The notes: generated from the letters alone by a model not told the origin. A stretch of 64,000 bases of DNA from Cellvibrio sp. OA-2007 (GCF_000953825.1 NZ_BBUL01000088.1:91150-155149), one strand, 5' to 3'. Shown: positions 17,201-25,581, counted from the first letter of the stretch. A program made the numbers and translations.

Positions 17201-19594
17201 ACTCAGCGAACGTTTTTCAATGCTGGCGAGAATACGCGCTGCAGCATCGGTAATGCTTTGCGCTTTTTTCTGCCGCTCATCTAACAGGCGCTGTTTATGC
17301 TCCTGAAAGCTTTCATAAATTTCTTCGCGCTTGGCCATAATATCCGCGAGAAATTGATCATACTCGCTGAACTGCCCTTCCAGCTCTTCTAGTCGCACCA
17401 GCGATTTAGACAACTGTTCATCACACTTTTCCGGTGTAGTGGAAAGCCCCAAGGCATGGGAAATACTCTGTGAAAACAATTTAAACTGCGCACCAAATTG
17501 CGCAACAGCTTCTGCCGAGCCAAAATTCTTTTGTTTGTGTTTAGCGTTAGCACGGCTTTGGTTGAGCTTAGCGTACACTTCGGAGATGGCATCCACTATA
17601 CTCGTGCGCAGTGTTGCATCATCTACTTTGAGCGTGCCCATTAATTCGGACAGCAAGTCCAAACCTGTTGCAGTTTTCTCAATCACCTCAATGATTGGCG
17701 TGATGGCTGCATTGGTCTCCGCTTTATCAACCTGCGCATTCAAATCATCCAGCTTGGTCAGATAAGGAGTCAGTGCTTTTTCATCGGCGAGATATGTAAC
17801 CGTCGCTTCACTGAGCGTGGTATTGGCATCCATGAGCTGCTGATCAAGCACAGCGATACGAGCCTGATCGATATAACGCAACTCCTTAATAGTTGCGAGA
17901 TGTCCGCGCTGTTTGCGCACACGGCTGAGCGCATCCACATACTCTTCAGCGGATTCCCAATTCTCCGGGCGCAGGGATTGTAATATTAACTCCTGCTCTT
18001 GATCGGCATCTGCCATTGCCTTGGCAGATTGCTGGCGAATCGATTCAACCTTTTCAAATTCATCGATCACCAACTCAGCGGTAGTTGATATCTCCTTTAG
18101 TACTGCAGCAATCGCTTGGGTTTCGTTTTCACTCAACCAATAATAGGTATCGAATACTTTTTTGGCCGACAGACTTAGTTCTTCGTATAAACGCACACTG
18201 ACCGATTGGTTGTTGATAACACGCGTAATACTGTAAAAATCAGAAATGCCGCGCACCAATTCATTGTTGCCGATGCGGCCGTAAAAGTTTTGCCGTGCGG
18301 GCGCTTTGCTGGCAAATTCAGCGCTTACATAGGGAGTTTCCCACAACTGCATAGGATGCACGCGAGTGGGTTCCAACTCGGCGGAAAAAATAACAATCTC
18401 GCCATTGTCGGCCAATGCATAGCCATTGCCGTAAATGGGATTTTGCAGTTTCTTTTCAATCAGATTGTATGCCAGCAGGGAAATTACACCGTCTTGTGGC
18501 TCATAAAATACATAAAGCACATCTTCGCCATTGGGCGAACGAATCATGCGCTTAAAGCGAAAGGCGCTGTTATCTTCCTCGAAAGTTTTATATTCACCAG
18601 TATTTAAATAATAGCCGCCGGGAAAAATAATACCGTGGTTTTCCGGCAACTGCACGCAAGATTGGCCAATGGTATCGATGCGCAATACACTTTGGGTCAG
18701 CGCGTTAAAAATCAGATGGCGCCACTGTTCTTCGCGGTAGGGGCGAATTCTCAGCAATACCAAATTGCCAACAGCAGCATAAAACACACTGGCATCGTCA
18801 AGGGATTGGGTTTTATCCTCCACCGCTTCGCGGTAAATACCCAAACCATCTTCAGTATTATTTTCAACCTTGATGGTTAGATCACCGCCGACAGTTTCAA
18901 CAAAGACTTTATCCAGAATATTTAAATGGGGATGACGACCGTGTACCGCATCCTCGCGGGTTGCGGCAATCCATTCAAAATCAAAAGCAGGAGGTAATTG
19001 AATATCGCGCTCACCGCGATTATCAATGTATTTAACGGTTTTACCGTCAGGAGAAATTGACCAGCGAAATACGCGTAAATCGTCGAGGCGCTCACCTATT
19101 TGAAAACCGGCAAGTAGCTTCCCGTTGTTTACAGCCAGTTCAACCAAGCGGGTGTCTTTGTAATAGCGATACAGCTCATCAAAGTCATTAACAAAACTTT
19201 GTTCCGCAAGAAAGGTACCGGCGAAAGCGACTGATTCCAGTTCAACGCCCGACTCGGTTGTTTTTTTGGCAAACAGCGAAAATACGTCTTCAATTTTGGT
19301 TTCTTTTTTCAAACCAATAAACACGTTGTAACCAAACAGCAAGTGCTCGCCAACCTGAACAATATCGCGTGGAATACAATTGTTTTCCGTGCGCACTCGT
19401 ACGCGCGCGACCACATTCATTGCTGAACTACCAAACTCAGCCAGACGTGCTTCGTTTAATTCACGCACTTTGGCGTTTAGGGTTTGGCCTTGATCTAACA
19501 AGCGCTTGCGGATGATTTCGTAAGCGCCGCCTTCTGCAACGGCAGCATCAACAATGTTTTCAGCAGCTTGCGCAACTTCATTGGCTTGCGACAT
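14270..19594 (-). CDS. Very large coiled-coil AAA ATPase (annotated elsewhere as DNA repair ATPase)
   Basis: The protein has 1774 residues from the ATG at 19594, which has AAGGAAC upstream; an in-frame start nine codons earlier has none. The first 470 residues look like a beta-rich sensor or propeller (FRWSISPDGKTVKYIDNRGE, SPNGEDVLYVFYEPQDG). Long coiled coils follow to about 900, then a helical region, and an AAA+ core with Walker A PPGYGKTT near 1306, Walker B MLYLDDI near 1370 and a sensor-1 Asn in CMAGNPY near 1420. The C-terminal 300 residues are helical and end in a Pro/Lys tail. The DNA-repair label rests on coiled-coil similarity only. Operon position with PspA and flotillin argues for membrane or protein remodelling. 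Confidence 0.85.
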   Translation of the reverse strand: MSQANEVAQAAENIVDAAVAEGGAYEIIRKRLLDQGQTLNAKVRELNEARLAEFGSSAMNVVARVRVRTENNCIPRDIVQVGEHLLFGYNVFIGLKKETKIEDVFSLFAKKTTESGVELESVAFAGTFLAEQSFVNDFDELYRYYKDTRLVELAVNNGKLLAGFQIGERLDDLRVFRWSISPDGKTVKYIDNRGERDIQLPPAFDFEWIAATREDAVHGRHPHLNILDKVFVETVGGDLTIKVENNTEDGLGIYREAVEDKTQSLDDASVFYAAVGNLVLLRIRPYREEQWRHLIFNALTQSVLRIDTIGQSCVQLPENHGIIFPGGYYLNTGEYKTFEEDNSAFRFKRMIRSPNGEDVLYVFYEPQDGVISLLAYNLIEKKLQNPIYGNGYALADNGEIVIFSAELEPTRVHPMQLWETPYVSAEFASKAPARQNFYGRIGNNELVRGISDFYSITRVINNQSVSVRLYEELSLSAKKVFDTYYWLSENETQAIAAVLKEISTTAELVIDEFEKVESIRQQSAKAMADADQEQELILQSLRPENWESAEEYVDALSRVRKQRGHLATIKELRYIDQARIAVLDQQLMDANTTLSEATVTYLADEKALTPYLTKLDDLNAQVDKAETNAAITPIIEVIEKTATGLDLLSELMGTLKVDDATLRTSIVDAISEVYAKLNQSRANAKHKQKNFGSAEAVAQFGAQFKLFSQSISHALGLSTTPEKCDEQLSKSLVRLEELEGQFSEYDQFLADIMAKREEIYESFQEHKQRLLDERQKKAQSITDAAARILASIEKRSLSITSAEELNTYFASDALVLKVGDLLAQLKALDNAVKADDIDARFKAIRGQALRALRDKTDIFEEGGNVIKLGPRHKFSVNTQELDLTIIPREGELNFHLTGTNYYAAVNNAELLQLKDYWSMAQESETANVYRAEYLAALILDAAEHHTAGLSPDVLREALVDDEKLGKIVREFAAPRYKEAYQKGIHDQDAVLILKELIPALDRADLLKFDPLSRALAQVFWANLKEFAIKSKSQGASLSFETWKDRAVSAKHMQRLFASMDALQMLVEEVVETFAEFIQRHPIAVSDLEVRRAAEYLVEELARERLEFITSKYAVQLVETFKQSLDDETLRHYQEVAAKMQGWPAERWNLTSAWLQALVKDQQLDLLARYIPEAVALLKTDQRLDRRFTEVEVELRVQGLMGDHPSIQNRTLAFSLDSFVLRLAHHRHVVVPQYQRYLQVRQQIVEQERYSLRLNEFKAKPLSSFVRNRLINESYLPLIGDNLAKQMGSLGATKRTDLMGMLMMISPPGYGKTTLMEYVANRLGLIFMKINCPSLGHDVLSLDPEQAPNATAKQEMIKLNLALEMGNNVMLYLDDIQHTNAEFLQKFISLCDGTRRIEGVWQGKTKTYDMRGKKFCVCMAGNPYTESGEAFKVPDMLANRADIYNLGDILGGMEEQFALSYIENALTSNAVLAPLALRDMQDVYKFVAMAKGEEVATTDLSHQYSGAEISEIVGVMKKLFAIQHVVLKINQQYIASAAQDDKYRLEPSFKLQGSYRNMNKMAEKVSSVMNDAELMQMIADHYLGEAQMLTTGAESNLLKLAELRGNMTDEQKIRWEQIKKDFLRNKAMGGDSADTGAKVVVQLADMVEGINKLTLVASSKPVADSGAANRELIDAITASANKLEHSLAPVAPKVEVINQPLPGLDKVLRVLADTLETSLVPLVRNMDKKLDIDLRNHEKIEQVSQQLKQLEAELFSKKVKPAVPKTDVAKPDTPQ

Positions 19595-19621
19595 GGATTG
19601 TTCCTTTTTATAAAACGTCAA

Positions 19622-19700
19622 CAGAACCCCCTCTCACCCCTTCCCCTCCTCCCCTCTTAAAAGGGAAGGATTGGGGAGGGTGTAGACTTTAAGGAGTTAA
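19622..19700. other. C/T-rich imperfect palindrome between flotillin and ATPase genes
   Basis: This 79-base gap carries repeated CCCCTC/CCCTTCC blocks and an inverted pair (CCTCCCCTCTT / AAAAGGGAAGG). It may form a hairpin in the transcript and lower expression of the downstream ATPase relative to flotillin. No promoter is evident. Confidence 0.4.
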
Positions 19701-21692
19701 TTAACCGACTACTTCCACGTCTTCCGCCTTTTCTTTCGCAGGTGCTGTAGCCACTGGCGCCTTGTTTACAAATCGATCCAACACCGCTTGAATCACACCG
19801 CTTTTACTAGCGAGGCCATCGATGGCTTTGCCAATCGATAAGGATTTGGCGAAGTTATCGAAGAATTGCGCTTCGCCGCCGACAATATCGATATGGGCTT
19901 TTTGCAAAGCAATCGCCAAAATTTCTGCATTTTCTTTCGCGATTTCTTTGCCCGCAGCGATACCGGCCAAGGTTTCTTTTAATGCAGTCTCCAGACTCAT
20001 ACGGAACTCTTCATGCTCACGTGCCTTATCGCTCATGGCATTCATTGCATCGAATTTCTCTACCAAACCATCTGCTTCGGCTTTGAATTGTTCGCGTGTA
20101 ACATCTGCACCCGCCAAACCAATTTCTTTTTTCGCACCGGCTTCTGATGTACCTTTGGTGGCGATAACTTCTGCTTCTGCCGCACCCTTCGCCGTAATAA
20201 CTTCTGCCTCAGCTTTACCAGCATCTGCCTGCGCTGCACCTTTCGCGCGAATTACGCTAGCTTCCGCAAAACCTTCTTTCTCCAAGGCGCCCGCTTTTGC
20301 TTCTTGTACCTTGGCATCGGCAAGGCCGGGCGCCGCGCGCTCGGCTTGAATACCTTCGGCCATTTTTTTCATGGCTTCGGCTTCTTTCGACGATGCTTCC
20401 AGTTTCGCTTGCGCCAAGGTCATAATTTCTGAAGCCTTGTGTTTAGACGATAACTCTTCCGCCTCGGCCGCTTTAACTTGTTTCACTTTAATTTCTTCAG
20501 CGGTCGCTTCAGCAGCCAATACTTGCACTTGTTTTTTGCGATCCGCATCGGAAACTTCGCGCACTTCTTTAATACGCTCCTCTTCAATGGCAACGGTTTT
20601 ATCCACCACCACACGCTCGCGAATTACATTGGCGATTTCTTTTTTCTGCACTTCAATCGCTTTTTCTGCCTCAATAGTTTGCAGCTCTACTTCACGCTTG
20701 CGCGATACAATTTCCAGCTCCCGCGCGCGCGTTACTTTTTCCTCTTCAATGGCGACTGCGCGCAGACGATTCTGCGCAGCAACATCAATTTCACGTTGTT
20801 GGTTTTCGGTTTGCACAGCGAGATCCTGTGCTACCTGAATCGCAGTCTGCTCATACTTGCGGCGCTCTTCTTCCTGCACCTTTTTGGTTTCAGCTTCTTC
20901 GCGCGCCTGAATGGTTGCAATTTCACGCTTTTGGCGCGCCTCTGCATCCGCCTGCTGGCGCTCAAGTGCCAGCATAGCTTCGGTAGTTTCTACATTCTTC
21001 TTTTTGATTGCCAATTCTTCGTCGCGCTCCAAAATATTGGTACGAACATTCTGCGCGGCGGTCAACTCGGTAATCTTTTTAATACCTTCTGCATCGAGAA
21101 TATTGTTTGGATCAAGCGACGATTTGGGTGTTTGCTCGATATAGTCAATCGCCACATCTTCCAGCACATAACCGTTGAGATCATCACCAATTACCTGAAT
21201 GATCTTCTCGCGGAACTCCAAACGGTTTTCAAACAACTGAATAAATTCAATTTGTTTACCAACGGTTTTTAACGCCTCGGAAAATTTTGCCGCAAACAAA
21301 AGCTCAACCGCATCTTTATCTGACGCGCGCTCAGCACCAATTGCTTTGGCTACACGCAACACATCTTGCGGGGTTTCATTTACTCGCAAATAAAAGGCAA
21401 CGGTAATGTCCGCGCGCAGATTGTCTTTACAGATCAAACCATCGCGACCGCGACGATCTACCTCCAAGGTGATGAGGGAGATATTCATTAATTCTTTTTT
21501 GTGAATGATTGGCCAGACTAAAGCACCGGTGAAATGTACTTTTGGTGTTGAGCTCATATCGTTCACAATCAATGCCGTGCCCTGCGCGACCTTGTAGTAG
21601 AACGCATTAAATAGTCCTGCCAAGCCAAGCAGAACAAGAAAAGAGATTCCAATAACCGCCAGAACCGGTGTCGCCATTGCAGCATCAAACAT
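19701..21692 (-). CDS. Flotillin/SPFH-domain membrane protein (YqiK-like)
   Basis: The 663-residue protein has one N-terminal membrane helix (about 9-30), an SPFH domain (about 30-200), then a very long Glu/Lys/Ala-rich coiled coil with repeats such as EAEVITAKGAAEAEVIATKG. Ends with a hydrophobic oligomerisation region and a Lys-rich tail. Flotillins form large ring-like membrane cages that organise fluid or stressed membrane patches. A YqiJ-type partner is encoded 38 bases upstream, the usual yqiJ-yqiK pairing. AAGGAG lies eight bases before the ATG. Confidence 0.92.
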   Translation of the reverse strand: MFDAAMATPVLAVIGISFLVLLGLAGLFNAFYYKVAQGTALIVNDMSSTPKVHFTGALVWPIIHKKELMNISLITLEVDRRGRDGLICKDNLRADITVAFYLRVNETPQDVLRVAKAIGAERASDKDAVELLFAAKFSEALKTVGKQIEFIQLFENRLEFREKIIQVIGDDLNGYVLEDVAIDYIEQTPKSSLDPNNILDAEGIKKITELTAAQNVRTNILERDEELAIKKKNVETTEAMLALERQQADAEARQKREIATIQAREEAETKKVQEEERRKYEQTAIQVAQDLAVQTENQQREIDVAAQNRLRAVAIEEEKVTRARELEIVSRKREVELQTIEAEKAIEVQKKEIANVIRERVVVDKTVAIEEERIKEVREVSDADRKKQVQVLAAEATAEEIKVKQVKAAEAEELSSKHKASEIMTLAQAKLEASSKEAEAMKKMAEGIQAERAAPGLADAKVQEAKAGALEKEGFAEASVIRAKGAAQADAGKAEAEVITAKGAAEAEVIATKGTSEAGAKKEIGLAGADVTREQFKAEADGLVEKFDAMNAMSDKAREHEEFRMSLETALKETLAGIAAGKEIAKENAEILAIALQKAHIDIVGGEAQFFDNFAKSLSIGKAIDGLASKSGVIQAVLDRFVNKAPVATAPAKEKAEDVEVVG

Positions 21693-21730
21693 GGTGTTTA
21701 CTCCTTTTGCCCAATTAAATTTTTAATTCA

Positions 21731-22399
21731 TTATTCGCTGGTTTTACCCAGAAATTCATTTTCTGATATGACACGATAAACATGCTGCTCTGCCAGATAC
21801 TCCAGCAAAACCACTCTATCGCCACGCATAAAATGCTGCTCGCCCAAGGCGCGCACTTTCACAATCAAACCTGCACCGCCATCGTCAAAGTTAGCTTCAC
21901 CTGAACTTGCATCCACCTTGGAGGAGCGCACTATGGCAACCTGCCCAAGAATTTTCTTTTCCACAAACTGATCCGCTTTTGCAAAGAATTTTCGCAATGG
22001 TTTTATCAGTTGCGCAGTTGCCAGAATGGCAAGATACAGTGAAACAATAATGATCGGAATACCGGCAACATATCGCACCCAGTTATAACCCAATAAAGAC
22101 CACTCGAAATAACTGAGGTAATAACTAATTAACCAACCAATCAGCGCAATAAAGGTAATGATGATAGTGACCGGCACACCATTGAGCCCCAAGCGCAACA
22201 AAATTCCCGCAAAGGTTTCTGCGAAGGTATGCTCTGCATGGGCATGCACCTGCCCATCTACATCGGGCAAATCCATATCCAACACTTCAATATCAACCAA
22301 CCCGAAAGCTGCGCACAGCCAGTAGAGCACCATAACGCCTAACAACAGGGTGAAAAACACCGTCGGGAAGCTGACTATTGTTAATAGAAAATCATTCAT
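21731..22399 (-). CDS. YqiJ-family inner membrane protein with C-terminal OB fold
   Basis: The 222-residue protein has membrane helices at about 10-30, 72-95 and 103-125, and then a soluble region rich in beta strands (GQVAIVRSSKVDASSG, ALGEQHFMRGDRVVLLEYL) of the OB-fold/NfeD kind. YqiJ and NfeD-like proteins are the standard partners of flotillins and are thought to anchor or cap them. It sits between pspA and the flotillin gene on the same strand with gaps of about 40 bases. Confidence 0.82.
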   Translation of the reverse strand: MNDFLLTIVSFPTVFFTLLLGVMVLYWLCAAFGLVDIEVLDMDLPDVDGQVHAHAEHTFAETFAGILLRLGLNGVPVTIIITFIALIGWLISYYLSYFEWSLLGYNWVRYVAGIPIIIVSLYLAILATAQLIKPLRKFFAKADQFVEKKILGQVAIVRSSKVDASSGEANFDDGGAGLIVKVRALGEQHFMRGDRVVLLEYLAEQHVYRVISENEFLGKTSE

Positions 22400-22441
22400 C
22401 CTTTATCGCCCGAACTGAGGTTAGTAGGTAAGACCCCGAGC

Positions 22442-23137
22442 TCACTCGGGGGCCTTCTTGTTTTTAATGCGAGCCAAAATATCATCTGCCGATGAACCAT
22501 TGGTGCCAATGCCAGCGGCTTCGAGTTTTGATTTTAGCGATTCATCACCCGTAGTTTGTGCCATTTCACCGGCGGCTTTGATTTGCGCATCTTTTAACGC
22601 TTGACGTTCTTTAATGCGCTCCAGGGATTCCATCGCGGTGCGCATTTTGGAATCGGAGCCGCTGTGGCGTTCGGCTACTGCCACCTGCGCTTTAAGCACA
22701 TTTTCAGTTGCTTTAACCGTATCCACTTGCTGCTTCAAGCGCTTAATATTTTTTTCGGCAACATTGATCGCGGTGCGCAACTTATCGACACTTTGCGCAA
22801 AATTTTTCGCCGACTCCTGCTCCATCGCCAAACTATTTTCAAAGCCGGCGATATGTTCAGCTACTTCATGGGCAAGTTTTTCATCGCCTTTTTCAAGTGC
22901 TTTTACAACATAACCTTCATGCTCTTCAATCGACTTCTGCAGTTGTTTGCATTTTTCTTCGGCCAACTTTTGGCGCGCCATGATTTCGGCAAGACTGTCT
23001 TTGGAGCGTTTTAATTCTTCGCCAGCATCGCGCACTTCTTGATCCAAAATGCGCAGCGCCTGACTATCCACCACTGCTTCACCCGCTTCATTTACACCAC
23101 CGCGCAAGGCAGTAATCATTTTTGCCCAGATATTCAT
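22442..23137 (-). CDS. PspA/IM30 family membrane-stress protein (YjfJ-like)
   Basis: The 231-residue protein is almost entirely alpha-helical and coiled-coil (SLAEIMARQKLAEEKCKQLQ, AVAERHSGSDSKMRTAMESL), begins MNIWAKMITALRGGVNEAGEA like PspA homologues and ends in a flexible Asn/Lys tail. PspA/IM30/Vipp1 proteins are bacterial ESCRT-III relatives that polymerise on damaged membrane. The YjfI gene lies upstream and YqiJ downstream, so this is the YjfJ-type PspA, not the PspF-controlled one; no pspB, pspC or pspF is in the window. Confidence 0.9.
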   Translation of the reverse strand: MNIWAKMITALRGGVNEAGEAVVDSQALRILDQEVRDAGEELKRSKDSLAEIMARQKLAEEKCKQLQKSIEEHEGYVVKALEKGDEKLAHEVAEHIAGFENSLAMEQESAKNFAQSVDKLRTAINVAEKNIKRLKQQVDTVKATENVLKAQVAVAERHSGSDSKMRTAMESLERIKERQALKDAQIKAAGEMAQTTGDESLKSKLEAAGIGTNGSSADDILARIKNKKAPE

Positions 23138-23182
23138 AGTGATTCACCTTTGTTGGTTGCGGAGCTGTTATTGCAGCATCCG

Positions 23183-23812
23183 TTAGCTAATTAAAAATTC
23201 ACTGTAGGCTTCAGTCGCCTGAATAACATTTGATGCGAGCATCTCGATTTCCAGCATCACATCATGCAAGCTCGATGCAGAACTCAGCGCACCAAACATG
23301 TGATAACAATCATCACCATCCATTTTGTCGAGACTGATATTGGAGAGCGGGAAATACTTGTGTGTGCGCAATACCGTCTCGTTAAACAGTGCCGGATTGT
23401 TTACCTCGGTTACCGACCACAGCATGGCTTCAACCACAATTTGCTCGCCCGACACAGTCAGAAAGAGCGGCAAATCGCCATACTCGTACATGACTATATG
23501 CAAAGCGGGTGACACACCATCAATCAGCTCCAGATCGGCGCGCTTGGAGGCAAACATATCTGCCTTGGCCAGTGCGTCGTAGAGGCTGGTGGTGGTCCAA
23601 CGGTTAACTACATCTGTCATTCGACTTTCTCCTTTAGCTGGCAATAACCCACTGGTAACAAGCTGTTTTGCAGACACGCGCAACTCCAATTCGAGAAGTG
23701 CAAGGCGCCGCGCATTCTCCGGAAGGATCCAGACCTCTTTTTTAACCAGGCCCTGCTCCCGCAAACGATTGCGATATTCACGCTGATAATGTGCTGATGA
23801 TTTCTTTTCCAT
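23183..23812 (-). CDS. yjfI: RHH-like DNA-binding segment fused to a DUF2170 (YjfI) domain, first gene of the operon
   Basis: Residues 1-64 (AHYQREYRNRLREQGLVKKE then VWILPENARRLALLELELR) look like a ribbon-helix-helix DNA-binding segment of the kind that reads YRERLRAQGLRPVQIWVP. Residues 65-209 match the DUF2170 family, represented by the 133-residue E. coli YjfI. An in-frame ATG at 23620 (codon 65) has a near-perfect SD AAGGAG eight bases upstream, whereas the ATG at 23812 has none, so two products (full length and DUF2170 alone) may be made. The palindromes at 23821-23869 lie directly upstream, which fits autoregulation. DUF2170 itself has no known activity. Confidence 0.8.
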   Translation of the reverse strand: MEKKSSAHYQREYRNRLREQGLVKKEVWILPENARRLALLELELRVSAKQLVTSGLLPAKGESRMTDVVNRWTTTSLYDALAKADMFASKRADLELIDGVSPALHIVMYEYGDLPLFLTVSGEQIVVEAMLWSVTEVNNPALFNETVLRTHKYFPLSNISLDKMDGDDCYHMFGALSSASSLHDVMLEIEMLASNVIQATEAYSEFLIS

Positions 23813-23820
23813 GAGCCAAC

Positions 23821-23869
23821 ATTAATTTATTACATGTAATAAATCAAATATTACATGTAATAAATTAAT
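23821..23869. promoter_or_regulatory. Compound palindromic operator upstream of the yjfI-pspA-flotillin operon
   Basis: Two copies of the palindrome TATTACATGTAATA are centred at 34.5 and 55.5 (23800 base), exactly 21 bases apart, about two helical turns. The left copy extends to an 18-bp perfect palindrome at 23826-23843. As a whole, 23821-23841 and 23849-23869 are a perfect 21-base inverted repeat around a seven-base spacer. It begins nine bases upstream of the first start codon, so it overlaps the expected promoter or leader. A ribbon-helix-helix dimer pair is a plausible ligand, and the first gene encodes such a segment. Confidence 0.85.
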
Positions 23870-24055
23870 GAATAGAGAAATTTAGTTAAGCCACTGATTA
23901 ATATAGATTTTTTATCATTAAAGATGAAAAAAAGGAGGCAAAAGACACAAGAAACCGGAAAATCAGATGTCGCTAATGAGGAAATAATCTAAGCAGCAAA
24001 TAGAAGCAGCCTCTTCGCCGGGACTCCAGCCAGATGCAGAGGCGCCATAGCCATA

Positions 24056-24931
24056 CTACTTAGCAGCGGTCATATCCCGCTCCAGCCCACTGGGCCCGGC
24101 AGGCTTTTGGGTTTTCCATACCCAGATTAGGCCGCGCACATAGCCATCTCCCTTAACACCTGTGTGATCGAGCCCTTCCATTGCGTAGTTCAACAAAGCC
24201 AAACCTTGATATTTACGTCCAGCCAGTTGCTTTTGGAATTGAATAATAGGGTCGCGAAAGGCGGGGTATTCAGTGCTGCCATAGGAGATAAACATACGCC
24301 CATTTAAAGCTTTATGTTTTTTAGCGTAAGCCTTATCTAACTTAATCAATGCTTGTTTATCCCACTCCACCGCCGGGCTCAGGGCGATAAAACCGGCAAA
24401 AAAATTCGGCGCTTGGTAAGCAGCTGTAATAGTAAATAATCCCCCTAAAGAATTTCCGGCAATTATTCGATTGTTTTTTTCGCCGCGATATTGGGTTTCA
24501 ATTAATGGTGCAACTTCATGCTGAATAAAATTTAAAAATAAATTTGCCTTGCCCGATTTTTCATCCATCGCAGTGAAGGTGTAATCAGTCCGCCGCTCAT
24601 TGCCGTAATCTGCAGATGAGGGATAAGACAATCCGACCATAATAAATTCAGGCACCAGATTGTCGTACTGCAGGTTGCCGTATGTCGAAACCAGCAAAGG
24701 CGTATCCCAATAAGCATCAAGATAATAAAGCACAGGGTATTTTTTATCGGGATTGGTTTTGTAGCTGGAGGGATAAACCACCACCAATTCGTGATCACGC
24801 CCGGTGATTTTTGAATGAATGGGGATAATTTCGGTATTACTTAGAACAAACTGTTTATTGGTTTGCTGGGCAACAGCAGAAGCCGCCAACCCCAACAAAA
24901 CAACAAGTGCAAATAAATATTTTTTGTACAT
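24056..24931 (-). CDS. Secreted alpha/beta-hydrolase esterase (esterase D / Fes family)
   Basis: From the ATG at 24931 (GAGG five bases upstream) the protein has 291 residues with a signal peptide MYKKYLFALVVLLGLAASAVAQ. The nucleophile elbow is GNSLGG (G-x-S-x-G) in the middle, with Asp and His candidates in the C-terminal part (EGLDHTGVKGDG). The family (PF00756) includes siderophore esterases, feruloyl and acetyl-xylan esterases. In a polysaccharide degrader either role is possible. No transporter or siderophore gene is near. Confidence 0.8.
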   Translation of the reverse strand: MYKKYLFALVVLLGLAASAVAQQTNKQFVLSNTEIIPIHSKITGRDHELVVVYPSSYKTNPDKKYPVLYYLDAYWDTPLLVSTYGNLQYDNLVPEFIMVGLSYPSSADYGNERRTDYTFTAMDEKSGKANLFLNFIQHEVAPLIETQYRGEKNNRIIAGNSLGGLFTITAAYQAPNFFAGFIALSPAVEWDKQALIKLDKAYAKKHKALNGRMFISYGSTEYPAFRDPIIQFQKQLAGRKYQGLALLNYAMEGLDHTGVKGDGYVRGLIWVWKTQKPAGPSGLERDMTAAK

Positions 24932-24999
24932 GTACACCTCTTTGTTAAATTTATCGTTCGATGGTGTGCTTGACCTGTTTTATTACCCCAACTCTTCGA

Positions 25000-25581
25000 T
25001 CAGGGTTTATTGTGCATTTCCCATGTTTCCAATTTTTTCTTTTCACTTTTACGCAATAAAACATAGGTTGCGCCGAGCCAGCCGTGACGCTTTTGCGCTG
25101 AATGAAAAGCCATGACTTCATTTAGCTGGGGCAACCAATGGGCGATGCAACTTTTTAGCTGCGCCGGTTGCGCGCGCCCTTCGCCTTTGCCGTGGGTAAT
25201 CAAGGCACAGCGAATATCATGGGTCATACAATCTTTAATGAACTGAAATACAGCTGTGCGCGCCTGCTCGACAGTCATATTGTGCAAATCGAGACGCGCA
25301 TCAATTTGGTATTTACCCATGCGCAAACTGCGGTAGACCCCGTGCTGCACACCATCGCGCTTAAACTCAATTACCGCGAGCGGATCCAGCGGCTCAACAT
25401 ATTCACCAGAGAGAAAGTTTTTATCTTTCTCCAATTCCGCTGTTGCGGCTTTACGGCGAGTTTCCACACTGGTTTTATCTTTATGCGGCGAAGCGAGGAC
25501 GACTTTTTCTTCGACCTTAATGGGTTTTACATCCTTCATCTGCTGAAGGAATAAATCGGCGTCGGTATTTTTCTCAGTCAT
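25000..25581 (-). CDS. smrA: Smr-domain protein SmrA
   Basis: The 193-residue protein has a charged N-terminal part and a C-terminal Smr domain with DLHNMTVEQAR, the THGKGEGR loop and the final HGWLGATYVLLRK. Smr domains nick or cut nucleic acid; the stand-alone SmrA/SmrB group includes ribosome-collision endonucleases. The length matches gammaproteobacterial SmrA. It is followed at the 3' side by the esterase gene on the same strand. Confidence 0.85.
   Translation of the reverse strand: MTEKNTDADLFLQQMKDVKPIKVEEKVVLASPHKDKTSVETRRKAATAELEKDKNFLSGEYVEPLDPLAVIEFKRDGVQHGVYRSLRMGKYQIDARLDLHNMTVEQARTAVFQFIKDCMTHDIRCALITHGKGEGRAQPAQLKSCIAHWLPQLNEVMAFHSAQKRHGWLGATYVLLRKSEKKKLETWEMHNKP

Noticed and set aside
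20478..21272. 264-codon plus-strand frame opposite the flotillin coiled coil
   Set aside because: It mirrors the Glu/Lys/Ala-rich repeat of the flotillin; Phe/Leu-rich translation and no start signal.
22601..23014. Plus-strand frame opposite pspA
   Set aside because: Shadow of the coiled-coil codon bias of pspA.
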